This document shows positions 54,050 to 63,240 of a stretch of 64,000 nucleotides of DNA, piece by piece. Position numbers and translations under genes: made by a program. Where the stretch lies: the NCBI GenBank assembly GCA_051294375.1, contig CM119267.1, forward strand, positions 5,566,750 through 5,630,749, given 5' to 3'. Position 1 is the first letter of the stretch, and every line of letters starts with the position of its first letter. The notes beneath the pieces were generated by a model. The model did not search any database. It was given only the letters and a program-made list of their open reading frames with translations, and was not told the origin of the DNA. The DNA is from Paraspadella gotoi. Its lineage: Eukaryota > Chaetognatha.

Positions 54050-54769
54050 TTTATCTCCGTCATTGTCTTCCCGGAGTTTTTGACATCCGTTTGCATAAAT
54101 AATCCATTAAACGCATTTTTTTGTCTCTACGCGAGTTTTTAAAACACCGAGGCGCTGAAAAACATGACGGCGGCGGCTGAGCGGCGTCGGCTGCGCCGAG
54201 CTGCAAAACATGGCACTAAAACAAAAGGGCGTCGACGATGAAAAAGAAATTCGCGGCTCAAACGCCCAACGAATTTTTGCATTTTTCCTTTTTCTTCATT
54301 CATTCCAGTTTTCATCTTTTTTTTCTGGTTTTTTTTCTTTCTGTTTTTTGTTTTGTTTTTGTTTTTTCCATTTCTACGCATATTCATCGCCAACTTGTGG
54401 AGAATATCTGTTCTAGGTTTGAAAAAAAGGAATTTAGACAAAATGTTTTTAAAAATTCAAAAAAAAAAAAATTAAGGAGGACGAGAAGTAAAAAGCGAAC
54501 ATAAAAATATTCGTACGGGTTGGAAAATTTAATATCTGATTACATTGTCAATTGATTGCAAGTTGGATTGCCAAAAAAGGTCAGTAAGGTTTTTTGGCCG
54601 TAATATTCTTTCTGGGAATCTACAAAGTCATTTATCATTTATCATTTATCATTTATTTCGTGTAAAGTTCTTAATCCTCATTAAAACTATAAACTAATAA
54701 CCAAAAACAACGTATATAATTATAGGCATATAAAATTGGTACAATCAAAATCAAAATCAAAAATTGTGT
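54048..54769 (+). other. Spacer, no gene supported
   Basis: A GC-rich patch at 54160-54205 (GACGGCGGCGGCTGAGCGG), then T-rich and A-rich sequence. Confidence 0.4.
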
Positions 54770-54979
54770 TTAAGAACCCTTGACATTAGTCGAGCTTTGA
54801 CGCTTCACCAATATTCTCTCTTTTTCAACCTTTCTACCATCGTCACTCCCCCACCACCCCCCCCCCGAAGGCAGGACACGCCCCTCGAGTCTTGCTCTCG
54901 ATTCCAACTCGGAAGACAAAAGCTTCCGGACTTGAATTCTCCCCACGGCGAGTCTCGTCGGTCGTCGTCGTCGTCGTCG

Positions 54980-55016
<37 letters not shown>

Positions 55017-55054
55017 GCAAATCTCCCCTCGTAAAACCCGGAATGTCTCACCAT
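54770..55054 (-). CDS. Candidate ORF, 94 aa, Asp/Arg runs
   Basis: On the minus strand ATG at 55054 opens MVRHSGFYEGRFAG, an Asp run, an Arg run, then PTRLAVGRIQVRKLLSSELE, SRARLEGRVLPSGGGWWGSD and a TGA. The Asp-to-Arg switch is a one-base slip in the (GTC)n array 54960-55013. The part after the runs is not repetitive. The start ATG is directly followed by GTGAGA and could instead be a splice donor. No family recognised. Confidence 0.18.
54960..55013 (+). repeat. (CGT)n trinucleotide
   Basis: 18 units with one GGT slip. Confidence 0.97.
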
Positions 55055-55096
55055 TAAGTTTCGCGCTTCAAGATTCGCGGTTACGCCGAAGGGATC

Positions 55097-55146
55097 TTCG
55101 TCTTCGTCGTCGTCTTCGTCGTCGTCTTCGTCGTCGTCGTCGTCGT
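55097..55146 (+). repeat. (CGT)/(CTT) trinucleotide
   Basis: Alternating TCTTCGTCGTCG units. Confidence 0.96.
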
Positions 55147-55583
55147 ACTTATCGATACTGACGCGAAAGATATTTTACTTACGTTTTATTCTATTTATAA
55201 TTGAATTTTATACATACGAAAATTTGTAAATTACTTGTTTCACTATTTTCTATTTTTCTATTTTTCTATTTTAATATTTTTATAAATCATTTAGGATATA
55301 TTTTTTTAAAGATGTAATTTATATTTTTCATTGAGAGTTCGCCATCAATTGAATTCGCGACGTCGTGTTTTTGATCTAGAAAGATAGAATTAAAAAATTC
55401 AGTTTCAGAATTTCAGGGTAAGGCATCGAAGAAAAGAACGACAAAGCCCTGCCAATTCAATTCTCACCAAATTTTCTCACTTCTTTTTCCCTCGACCTTA
55501 CCCTCTCTCCTTTCCTCACTTTTTTTGTTTAAAATTTCTCTTCTTCTAACTGCCCAACTCTACTTCAAAACGCCGCCGGTCAG
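55147..55583 (+). other. AT-rich spacer
   Basis: Ends in a pyrimidine-rich stretch (55460-55575) ahead of the AG at 55582. Confidence 0.45.
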
Positions 55584-55743
55584 GAACGCTTCTGCCCTCA
55601 ACGTGCCAAGGCGGGCGTTATGTAAATCAAAGGTCGTTGCTGAGAGCTCAGACGGCAGCGTCGGCGTCGGCGGAAGCGTCGGCGTTGGGGGCAGCGCCGC
55701 AGCGGCGTTGGCGAAGTCGGCGTCGGTCGCTACCGAACTTTAG
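55584..55743 (+). CDS. Candidate terminal exon, 52 codons
   Basis: Pyrimidine-rich DNA leads to GGTCAG (AG at 55582-55583). One base completes a codon, then the frame reads NASALNVPRRALCKSKVVAE, SSDGSVGVGGSVGVGGSAAA, ALAKSASVATEL and a TAG. The middle is a short Gly/Val/Ser repeat from GGCGTCGGC units. A second frame over 55637-55885 is also open (PQRRWRSRRRSLPNFSPVLE), so which one is used is unclear. No domain recognised. Confidence 0.25.
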
Positions 55744-55914
55744 TCCAGTCCTTGAACTGGGAGACGTCGAACGAGTCTTAACCATAAAGACGACGACGGC
55801 GATAACGAGTACGACGACGACGACGATGAAGTCGACGAAAACCTCTTCGTTTTCGTCTTATCTTCTGACCAACGATCGAGAATAAGACATCTGCCGTCAG
55901 TCTCGTTACAAAAT

Positions 55915-56330
55915 TATCGCTTCCCTACCCAAGATTCCAACTCCCAACTTCCCGTCTCCCACTTTCCCCCTTAACCCCTTCCCACTTCCCCCCTTAACCC
56001 CTTCCCGCTTCCAGCTTCCCGTCTTCCCTCTATCAACTTATGATCTTCCCGAAAGGGGTGACACCATCGATTAGATTATAATATTCGTGCACTTTCCCAG
56101 ATATTAATAATGGCACGATACTTAGACTGGAAAACAATGCAAATAAAATCAAATGATAATCAAATAATATCCCAAATAATAATGATCATAAATCATGAAT
56201 CTTTTAATGTCCGTTGACGAGAATTAGGCTCTATCACCACTTCTCCCCCTCCCCTTTCCCGCTACCAACTTCCCGTCCCCAACTTCCCGTCTTTCGCTTC
56301 CAACTTCCCGTCTCCCGCTTGACTCACCCT
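55915..56330 (+). repeat. Dispersed CCAACTTCCCGTC minisatellite
   Basis: Two clusters (55915-56040 and 56255-56325) of units such as CCAACTTCCCGTCTCCC and CCCCTTAACCCCTTCCC. Confidence 0.88.
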
Positions 56331-56802
56331 CGTCAAAAGGTCGCGAGGGTCGACTCAGTTGTTTTTTCCTTTAAAACAAAAGTGAGGTACATGAATCAAG
56401 CTTCGGTTAGACGAGCGGACGTCGACAGAAATAATGCGAGAGAAAAAAAGGGCAATAAATCTTGTATCTGATTCTCATAAGATCGAAAGCTCGGAGCAGC
56501 TTTTGCAGAATCGACTTGGGAAGAAAAATTAAACAACTTTGAAAAAAAATAATGAGTCGATGTGGCGCGACACCCCCAGTCGACCTGGCGAGATGACCCC
56601 CTGACAATATAGCCATCTTTCAATCTATCTATTCACGTCTACGTCTGTTCATAAAGACAATTATCTCCTTTTCTCTCTCTCTCTTTCTATCTTTCTTAGT
56701 TTTTCTCTTTCTATTTTGCTCTCTTAGTCACTCTCGGTCTGTCTGTCTGACTTTTATTTCCTCTCTTTTCTATTTCATTCTTTCTTTCATTTGTTCTTTC
56801 TG

Positions 56803-56811
<9 letters not shown>
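56331..56811 (+). other. Spacer, no gene seen
   Basis: Turns pyrimidine-rich after 56665. Confidence 0.4.

Positions 56812-56878
<67 letters not shown>
56812..56878 (+). repeat. (CT)n microsatellite
   Basis: About 67 bp uninterrupted. Confidence 0.98.
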
Positions 56879-56879
<1 letters not shown>

Positions 56880-57001
56880 AATCCCTCCCAACGCACGCGC
56901 ACTCACAAACATCCACTTTGCCCAATAATCTCGTTTCCCCATTAAACCATAAAAATCGTCCATTGCCACGCCCACCGCCCCCCCTCCTCTCAACTTTCCA
57001 G

Positions 57002-57241
57002 CGAATCCATGGGGACGTACCCTCGGGGTCAATCCCCCATCGCTTTCGACCCCGGAGCCCTAGGGTCAATCCCTCTCCCCATTCGACCTCGCGCCCCACA
57101 GCCCTAAGCCCGGGGTCACTCCCATCCTTCCTACCCATTTTTCCCTTCTCATCTTGGAACGGATCAGCAGCAAAAAACTTACCCAAAACTTACCCCCAAA
57201 AACAACACTCGCTCCAAAAGTCAGTGCAGCTCTCAGCCTAA
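57002..57241 (+). CDS. Candidate terminal exon, Ser/Pro-rich, 79 codons
   Basis: A C/T-rich tract ending CTCAACTTTCCAG (AG 57000-57001) is followed in phase 0 by 79 open codons and a TAA: RIHGDVPSGSIPHRFRPRSP, RVNPSPHSTSRPTALSPGSL, PSFLPIFPFSSWNGSAAKNL, PKTYPQKQHSLQKSVQLSA. Ser/Pro/basic composition suggests a disordered tail. Part of it is encoded by a roughly 37-bp tandem (GGGTCAATCCC at 57027 and 57064). Frames on the minus strand are open too. No family recognised. Confidence 0.27.
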   Translation, partial: RIHGDVPSGSIPHRFRPRSPRVNPSPHSTSRPTALSPGSLPSFLPIFPFSSWNGSAAKNLPKTYPQKQHSLQKSVQLSA

Positions 57242-57312
57242 GGGTCCTTTTCATTTCTCATCTTGGCCGAGATCAATCGTCAACTCGTCCGAAACTCACC
57301 CGAAACTCACCC
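57145..57312 (+). repeat. 110-bp diverged tandem duplication
   Basis: Both units start TTCTCATCTTGG (57145 and 57255) and end in doubled motifs: AAACTTACCCAAAACTTACC in the first and GAAACTCACCCGAAACTCAC in the second. On the minus strand these are tandem donor-like GGGTAAGT and GGGTGAGT sequences. Confidence 0.75.
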
Positions 57313-57455
57313 ATGGAATTTTACACTTTTTTTTTCCCCCATTCATTCTTTTCCGAACTCTTGACTTGCTCTGTCGCGATTCCCCTCTCCAGTTCCCGGA
57401 GATACGTTCAACTAAAACCACATAACTTTCTTATTAATCCCTCCTAAATCCTTTT

Positions 57456-58473
57456 CCTACCCCCCTCCCTCCCCTCTCCTCCACCCTTTCTCTCTCCTCC
57501 CTCTGCTTCCTCCTCCTCTCCCCCACCCTTTCTCTCTCCTCCTTTCTCCCTTTCCTCCTCTCTCTCCCCACCCTTTCCTCTCTCCTCCCCTCTTCCTCCT
57601 CCCTCTCCCCCACCCTTTCCCCTTTCCTTCCCTCTTCTTCCTCCCCTCCCTCTCCCCACCCTTCCTCTCTCCTCCCTCTCTTCTCCTCCTTCTTTCCCCA
57701 CTCTTTCCTCTCTCCTCCTTCCCTTCCTCCCTCTCTTCCTCCCTCCCTCTCCCCCACCCTTTCCTCTCTCCTCCTCTCCCTTCCTCCCCCCTCCTTCCCT
57801 TCCCCTCCTCTCCCCACCCTTTCCTCTCTCCTCCTTCTCCCTTTCCTCTCTCTTCCCTCCCTTCCTCCCTCTTCTTCCTCCTCCCTCTCCTCCACCTTCC
57901 TCTCTTCCTCCCTTTTCCCTCCTCCCTTCTCCTCCCTTCCCTCTCTCTCCACCTTTCCTCTCTCCTCCTTCCCCTTTTCCTCCCTTCCTTCTCCCTTTCC
58001 TCCCTCTCTTCCTCACCTCCTCTCCTCCTCCCTTTCCTCTCTCCCTCTTCCTCTCTTTCCTCCCTCCTCTCTCCCCACCCTTTCCTCTTTCCCCTTCTCC
58101 TTTCCTCTCTCTCCTCTCTCCTTTCTCTTCCTGCTCTTCTCCTTTCCTCTCTCCTCTTTCCTCCTCCCCTTTTTTCCTCCCTCCCTCTCTTCCTCCCTTT
58201 CCTCTCTCCTCCTTTCCCTTCTCCCTTTCTTCCTCCTCCTCTTCCCCACCCTTTCCTCTTCCTCTTTCCCTTTCTCCCTCTCTTCTCCCTTCCTCCTCTC
58301 CTCCTTTCCGTCTCCTTCTCTTTCTCCTCCCTCTCTTCCCCTTCCCTTTCTTTTTCCCCCCTTTTCTCTTCTTCCTCCTTTTTTCCTTTTTTTCCTCCCT
58401 CCCTCCTACCTCCCCCCTTCCTACCTCCTCTCCCCACCCCTTATCCTCCTCCCCCTTTCCTCCCCCCCTCTCA
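57456..58473 (+). repeat. 1-kb polypyrimidine minisatellite
   Basis: About 1,020 bp almost free of G, with A mainly in a recurring CCCCACCCTTTCCTCTCTCC word (about 13 occurrences, spacing about 35-190 bp). The minus strand is purine-rich with GGGTGGGG words, so triplex and G-quadruplex formation are both plausible. Confidence 0.95.
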
Positions 58474-58541
58474 TTCGTCCCCAAGCCCGAGTCCATCCCG
58501 AACTCGCGTCTCTAATGAAGCGCGTTTCGAGCCACGAGGGT

Positions 58542-58802
58542 CACTTCCGGTTTTAGCGTTTCGGAGTCACGTGATCGAAAGAGAGAGAATATCACGTGAC
58601 CCGTCGTCGGAAATGATTCAGCCGACGGGGGGAAAAAATGGGAAAACAAAATTAGGTGACTATTATATTACCCCGAAAAATTAACACGATGAGAACAAAT
58701 ATAATATTAAAAGATTCTAATAAATGTAATCGCGTGAACCGGAAAAGAAATCACGTGACCGAGCGATGGAATCGCGTGAATCGAGTGAATAAAAACCACG
58801 TG
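58542..58802 (+). promoter_or_regulatory. Promoter-like cluster: ETS site and four E-boxes
   Basis: CACTTCCGG (58542-58550) is a full ETS/GABP-type site. Four palindromic CACGTG boxes follow at 58568, 58593, 58752 and 58797, mostly as TCACGTGAC/TC, with two near-matches TCGCGTGAA at 58732 and 58772. The contexts match the GTCACGTGAC preference of MiT/TFE and USF factors. The cluster follows the polypyrimidine tract. The flanking sequence shows no clear first exon, so direction is unknown. Confidence 0.4.
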
Positions 58803-58902
58803 ATCGTCTAAAAGGGTCGCTGGAGATCGCAGTCGCGTTGCTGACGAGAGAGAGGGTTGGGGTGGAAGAAGCAGAATGGGAAAGGGAATAAGAGGAAGGG
58901 AC

Positions 58903-59045
58903 AGAAGAAGAGATTAGAAAGAGAGGGAGAGATTAGAAAGAGAAGAAACGAATAGAAAGATAGGAAGAGATTAGAAGAGAGGAAAGGATTAGAAAGAGAG
59001 AGAGAGAAAGCGATTAGAAAGAGAGGAAGAGAGAAAGGCAAAAGA
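58903..59045 (+). repeat. AGATTAGAAAGAGAGG minisatellite
   Basis: Six or seven degenerate units of GATTAGAAAGAGA. Confidence 0.9.
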
Positions 59046-59142
59046 GAAGAGACATGGAGAGACATGGAGAGACATGGGATGGATTGGGGATTTATCGTTG
59101 AGGATGCAGCCAAGTATTTGATCCCGGTATTTGCAGTGAGGA

Positions 59143-59144
<2 letters not shown>

Positions 59145-59180
<36 letters not shown>

Positions 59181-59225
59181 AGAGAGACTGAGAGAAACCA
59201 GGGGATGAGAAGAGAGAGAGAGAGC
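59145..59225 (+). repeat. (GA)n tract, interrupted
   Basis: Interrupted by CTGAGAGAAACCAGGGGATG. Confidence 0.95.
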
Positions 59226-59328
59226 ATTGCCACTGACCACTGGAAGAATTAAAGAATGATAATTTAGAATAATAACAAATACTTATAAACGAAGAGGTGG
59301 AATTAAGTTGAATGAGAAAACAAATTAG

Positions 59329-59419
59329 ACAAACAGCAGGTTTTTTTTTATTTAAAAAAAAAACGAGCTGATGAAGACTCGAACAATGAGAGTCGAAACA
59401 TAAAAAAACCGTTGTTTGT
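59329..59419 (+). other. Hairpin enclosing CTGATGA...CGAAAC, second copy
   Basis: ACAAACAGCAGGTTTTTTT (59329-) pairs with AAAAAAACCGTTGTTTGT (-59419). Inside are CTGATGA (59368-59374), a GACTC/GAGTC stem and CGAAAC (59395-59400). The closing stem differs in sequence from that at 33653 but is also paired, and both elements continue with an A-rich stretch and GTTGT. Confidence 0.5.
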
Positions 59420-59628
59420 AAACAAATAATAAATAAATAAACCCAAAAAATCTTAACAAGACGATTATAATTAAAATAAGTTTTTAAAAATAGACGAGAT
59501 GAGAGAGAGTTCCGAAAAGGAGCGATCGAGAGGCGAAAGTCAAAACGCTTACAAGAACACTGTCAATTTCTCAGTTCACGTGTTAAAGTTCGTGTTTCAG
59601 CGTTTGTGAAATAGATATGGGCGAGATA

Positions 59629-59735
<107 letters not shown>

Positions 59736-59888
59736 CGCCTCTAAGCTAGCGCTTCTCGATATTACGGCAACATGCAAATGAGAATTATGTATGCGTCTTT
59801 TTTTTTTCAAGCCCCGGTCGAGGGAGGAATTCTTTGGATATGTACGAGGAAACGGGAGACGCTTTGATTGATTCTCATTTTCAAAAAG

Positions 59889-60075
59889 CGAGAGGGGGAA
59901 GGAGGAAGGAGAAAAGAAAGGGGGTGGGAGGAATGCGAAAGGAAAGGGGAAGAAGAAAGGAAAGGGGGAAGGAGGAAGGAGAAAAGAAAGGGGGAGAGAG
60001 GAAAAAGAAAGAAAAGGGGAGGGAGGAAAAAGAAAGGAAAGGGGAAGAAGAAAGGAAAGGGGGGAAGGAGAAGCC
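59889..60075 (+). repeat. GGGGGAAGGAGGAAGGAGAA minisatellite
   Basis: Purine-rich units of about 48 bp (GGAAGGAGGAAGGAGAAAAG at 59897 and 59969). Confidence 0.9.
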
Positions 60076-60171
60076 TAGGGGGAAAGGCAACGCCTCAAAT
60101 GAGAAAACGAGAAAAAAAATGGAGTGAAACTAATCAAGCGGCGTAAAATGAGTAGAGGTAGAAGAAGGAAA

Positions 60172-60285
60172 GGGCCATGTTTTTTCAAAAGCGCCTCATT
60201 TCAGCTTAAATTCGGAATTAAGTTTGCTTTTAAGTTTAAAAATTTGAAAAAAAGATTAAGGTTAGATATTAAGTTCCGGGAATAT
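60172..60285 (+). mobile_element. CGAAAGCG-TIR element, left-end fragment
   Basis: GGGCCATGTTTTTTCAAAAG then CGCCTCATTTCAGCTTAAA matches the left ends at 10918 and 39522, followed by the AAGATTAAGGTTAG-type interior. No right end is found. Confidence 0.6.
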
Positions 60286-60614
60286 GAAGAGATTCGGATA
60301 AGGAGGAAAAGAAGGAGAGGGAAGGAAGAAGGGGCCAAGTTTAAAAACAACAACGATGAATCCAATATTGTTTCAGTCGCGTCGTTCTCTCATTTTTTTG
60401 ACAATTAAACTAAATAAAAAAATTATTTTTAAATAAAATATATTATTTGACTTTGATGCAAGTCTTTATCAGCACAAAATATAATAATTATACACATTAG
60501 ACATTATAATCCTTTCGTTTCGTTGTAGTTTTTTTTTTCTCTTGGGAAGACCCGGGATTTAAATATTTTTCCTTGCGTACTTTATGCTTACTGGTTTTAC
60601 TATAATATCAACAG
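60286..60614 (+). other. AT-rich spacer with third CTGATGA-like motif
   Basis: On the minus strand, GCTGATAAAGACTTGCATCA then AAGTCAAA (60444-60476) is a decayed relative of the two hairpins above. Confidence 0.4.
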
Positions 60615-60823
60615 ACAGACAGACGAAAAATCGTCTAAAAAATTTGGAAGAAGTAGCAGAAGGTAAATGGAGAGTCGATCTTTCGTCTCGAGTCTTAACT
60701 AATTTTTCCTCCGAAATTGATAATTCATTTCTCTCTGTCGTCTATTTAGTTATCGTCTCTGTTTTCGCCGTTATCGTCGTCGTCGTCGTCGTTGTAGTCG
60801 TCGTTGTCGTCGTCGTCGTCGAA
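60615..60823 (+). CDS. Candidate exon with membrane segment
   Basis: Bounded by TATAATATCAACAG (AG 60613-60614) and the strong donor GAA/GTAAGT (GT 60824-60825). The 69 full codons read RQTKNRLKNLEEVAEGKWRV, DLSSRVLTNFSSEIDNSFLS, VVYLVIVSVFAVIV, then a Val run from (GTC)n. The frame also reaches back to an ATG at 60584 (MLTGFTIIST), so it could be a first exon. The part before the Val run is not repetitive and carries the evidence; the hydrophobic stretch would span a membrane. No family recognised. Confidence 0.35.
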
Positions 60824-61303
60824 GTAAGTTCGCCAGAATCTAATAAGGCAGTTGATTAGCAGCAACTGCAGCACAACTGCAGCAACTCTTATATCGAGCT
60901 CAGTAAATTCTTCTTCTTCTTCGTCGTCGTCGTCAGCGCTGATTTTATCACCGCGGTTGTTGTTGTCGATGTTATCGTCGTCGTCGTTGTTGTTGTCGTT
61001 GTTGTTGTAGTTGGTCGTTGCGGTGGTTCGCCCCGGTCAAAAAGCGGGCGAGAAAATCCCATTGCCTCCTTGGGGGCGTTTTTTTTTGGGGACCTCGTCA
61101 TCGTCTTCTTCGTCGTTGTCGTCATCGTCTTCTTCGTCGTTGTTGTCATCGTCGTCGTCGTCGTCGTCGTCATCGTCCTCCGTGGACGCCGAGTCGAAAG
61201 ATGATGATCCTTTGACATCAAATTTCGACTCCGCCTCTTCCAGACTCTTGAGAATGACAGTAGCCTTACCCCCCCCCCACGCACCCCACGGCGTGACGGC
61301 AAT
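60749..61303 (-). other. Minus-strand open frame, acidic, with one stop
   Basis: One minus frame is open from 61303 to 60749 apart from a single TGA (61037-61039). It reads VILKSLEEAESKFDVKGSSS, an acidic run, then VPKKKRPQGGNGIFSPAF before the stop, and after it RGDKISADDDDEEEEFTELD and more. PKKKRP resembles a nuclear localisation signal. The + strand over the same DNA is open as a Ser run followed by VDAESKDDDPLTSNFDSASS. (GTC)n arrays keep both strands open, so the strand is undecided. Confidence 0.22.
60922..61190 (+). repeat. (CGT)/(GTT) trinucleotide field
   Basis: Two blocks, 60922-61015 and 61095-61185, with CTT and ATC variants. Confidence 0.95.
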
Positions 61304-61389
61304 CTAGACGACCCCAACTCCCACGGCCAACCCTTGAAGGGTACCTCGGCCTTTCTTCAAGCGCTGCGCGCCCTCTATCCGAGACGTAA

Positions 61390-62088
61390 CACTCCGTCTC
61401 CCCCCCCCATGTCTCCCTTGCGTCGATTCTCTCGGCGAAGTTTGGAGGGAGTTTTGCCGAAACATTCCATGACAAAGATGACAAAGACGACAAAGACGAT
61501 GAAAGAGACGACGACTACGGAGAAGATGACGCAGACAACGACGATGACGACGAAGACGAAGCCAACAATGAAGAAGACGAAATTAAAAACTTGTTTCATT
61601 CATTTTTAACAAATTTTATATTTGTTCACTTTTTTATTTTTCATTTATTTTTTCTTTTCATATTACTTATTGAATCGTTCATTTATTTATTTATTTATTT
61701 ATTTATAGTTTTCCCCCGCATTGTCTGTGAAATACGTAGTACGAATTGATTTACGACGATCAGTGACTCGGAAGTCAAGCACCTCCACGATGTTAACGCC
61801 GATTATCGTCGCAAATCATCCAACAGCGACGACGACGACCACGACCACGACGACAACAATCCTCAAAGTTCGAAGGGAAAAAAAAACGAGGAGTCATTTC
61901 TCTTTTCTCACGCGGCCGCCAGGGAGGCGCTGGCGACGGCGGCGGCGTCGCTGGCGAAGGCAAAGGCGCGGAAGGCGGAGTTTATGGCGATGGCGGCGCC
62001 GAATGTTGCGCGGGGTTGGACGCGGCGGAGTCGGTTGAGATGGCAGATGGCAAATGGCGAAAGCGGGGGTGGCAGATGGTGGCGTTAA
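61390..62088 (+). CDS. Candidate coding region, acidic then Ala-rich
   Basis: One + frame is open from 61390 to 62088 except for a TGA at 61747. First part: SAKFGGSFAETFHDKDDKDD, an acidic run, ANNEEDEIKN. Then 171 AT-rich bp that could be an intron (weak donor TT/GTTTCA at 61593; AG at 61762-61763; length a multiple of three). Second part: DSEVKHLHDVNADYRRKSSN, an acidic run, PQSSKGKKNEESFLFSHAAA, REALATAAASLAKAKARKAE, FMAMAAPNVARGWTRRSRLR and a TAA. The Ala/Lys-rich part looks helical. A different frame from 61721 is also open. No family recognised. Confidence 0.3.
61488..61560 (+). repeat. Degenerate (GAC)n array
   Basis: GACAAAGACGAC and GACGACGAAGAC units inside the candidate coding region. 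Confidence 0.92.
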
Positions 62089-62471
62089 TGACGATGACGC
62101 CGTGGCGGCGGCGGCGGCGGGAGCGACGCAGACGCCGTAGGGGATAGAATAAGTGACTTACTTAGGACTTACTTAAGAGTTTAAAGGTATATAAGTGACA
62201 ATATGCATTCGTATATATGACAACTAGGGTCGCCAGCCATAATTATGTTCGTCGTTGGCTGCGGCAAAGGTGTAAGTAATACGGCCGCGGCGGCGGATGC
62301 AGCGTCGTCGGCGGCAGCAGCGGCGAAGCGAATTTGAGATAATATTTCTCGACCTCTCAAAGGCGACCCTCATGGAGCCCAACCCATAAAAGGTGAGGCG
62401 AGGTCGGGTCAGGACGAGTCGGAAACTCCTTCGAGAGGGAATGAGTTTATGGTGAGGGATGAGGAAAAAAA
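62089..62471 (+). other. GC-rich, coding status unclear
   Basis: Contains CGGCGGCGGCGGCGGG (62104-62119). A minus-strand ORF of 90 codons (62496-62224) reads SMRVAFERSRNIISNSLRRC but lacks an ATG at its start. Confidence 0.25.
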
Positions 62472-62573
62472 GTGAGGCGGGTGAGGGGGAAGGCAAGACC
62501 GAGGGAGAGACGCGAGAGTGGTCAACGACTCACCCGCTCCGGTGATCGGAGTGATTCCCGAAGTCACTCACGG
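62472..62573 (+). CDS. Candidate exon with donor in an inverted repeat
   Basis: The frame reads RRVRGKARPRERRESGQRLT, RSGDRSDSRSHSR up to the donor CACGG/GTGAGT (GT 62574-62575). Arg/Ser-rich residues recall RS domains but 34 codons are too few to call. ACTCACCC at 62528-62535 pairs with GGGTGAGT at 62572-62579, so the donor could be hidden in a hairpin that also contains CTCCGGTGATCGGAG. The 5' boundary is unknown. The frame continues past the donor into an Asp run. Confidence 0.22.
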
Positions 62574-62641
62574 GTGAGTTCCGCTTGGATTTCTTTCTTT
62601 CTTTTTTTCGGTGTTCAAACCTCGACCTGTCGAGAATGTAG

Positions 62642-62681
62642 CGACGACGACGACGACGACGACGATGACGACGACGACGAT
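62642..62681 (+). repeat. (GAC)n trinucleotide
   Basis: 13 units with one ATG variant. Confidence 0.97.
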
Positions 62682-62799
62682 TCATGACTCTCTAAGATGA
62701 AGACGAAGATGATGATGATGACGTCATAATGCGAATTTGTTGGGAAAATCGAAATAGGGAAGTCGTTAGCGTCGATCAAAGGCGACTGGGGGGTTTGGA

Positions 62800-62849
62800 G
62801 AGGAAAGAGGGAGAGAGAGTAGAGGGGGAGAGAGACGAGAGAGGCAGAA

Positions 62850-62882
<33 letters not shown>

Positions 62883-63000
62883 AGGGGAAATAAATAAAGT
62901 ATAAAAGAAATAAAGAAAAGAAAAGAAAAAAGAGAGAAAGAAAGAAAGTAAAGAAAGAAAAGAAAAGAAAAGAGAAGAAAGAAGGAAAAGAGAAGAAAGA
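62800..63000 (+). repeat. (GA)n and (GAAA)n tract
   Basis: GA repeats to 62885, then AGAAAAGAAAAG-type units. Confidence 0.94.
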
Positions 63001-63119
63001 ATGATTTTCTTCTCTGAATTTCTCGCTTCGGTCATAAAATGAGAATAACCAGAGAGGCTGGAGATTCAGGTGGGAAAGAGGAAAAGAAGGAATGAGTCTG
63101 AATAAGTGGAGAGTTTTAG

Positions 63120-63240
63120 TGATGAGATGAAAATGATATATGATGATGATGATCATGAACATGATGAGAATCAGAAGGATGATGATGCTCAAGAGGAAGA
63201 TGATAATGATAAAGAAAATGATTGACGCTTACGACAGTCG
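63120..63240 (+). repeat. GAT-rich tract
   Basis: GATGATGATGATCATGAACA and similar imperfect trinucleotides. Confidence 0.85.

Noticed and set aside
57434-58496. Frames of 170-350 codons (Gly/Glu/Arg/Lys-rich) on the minus strand of the polypyrimidine tract
   Set aside because: Purine-only sequence almost never makes a stop codon; no ATG-plus-splice evidence.
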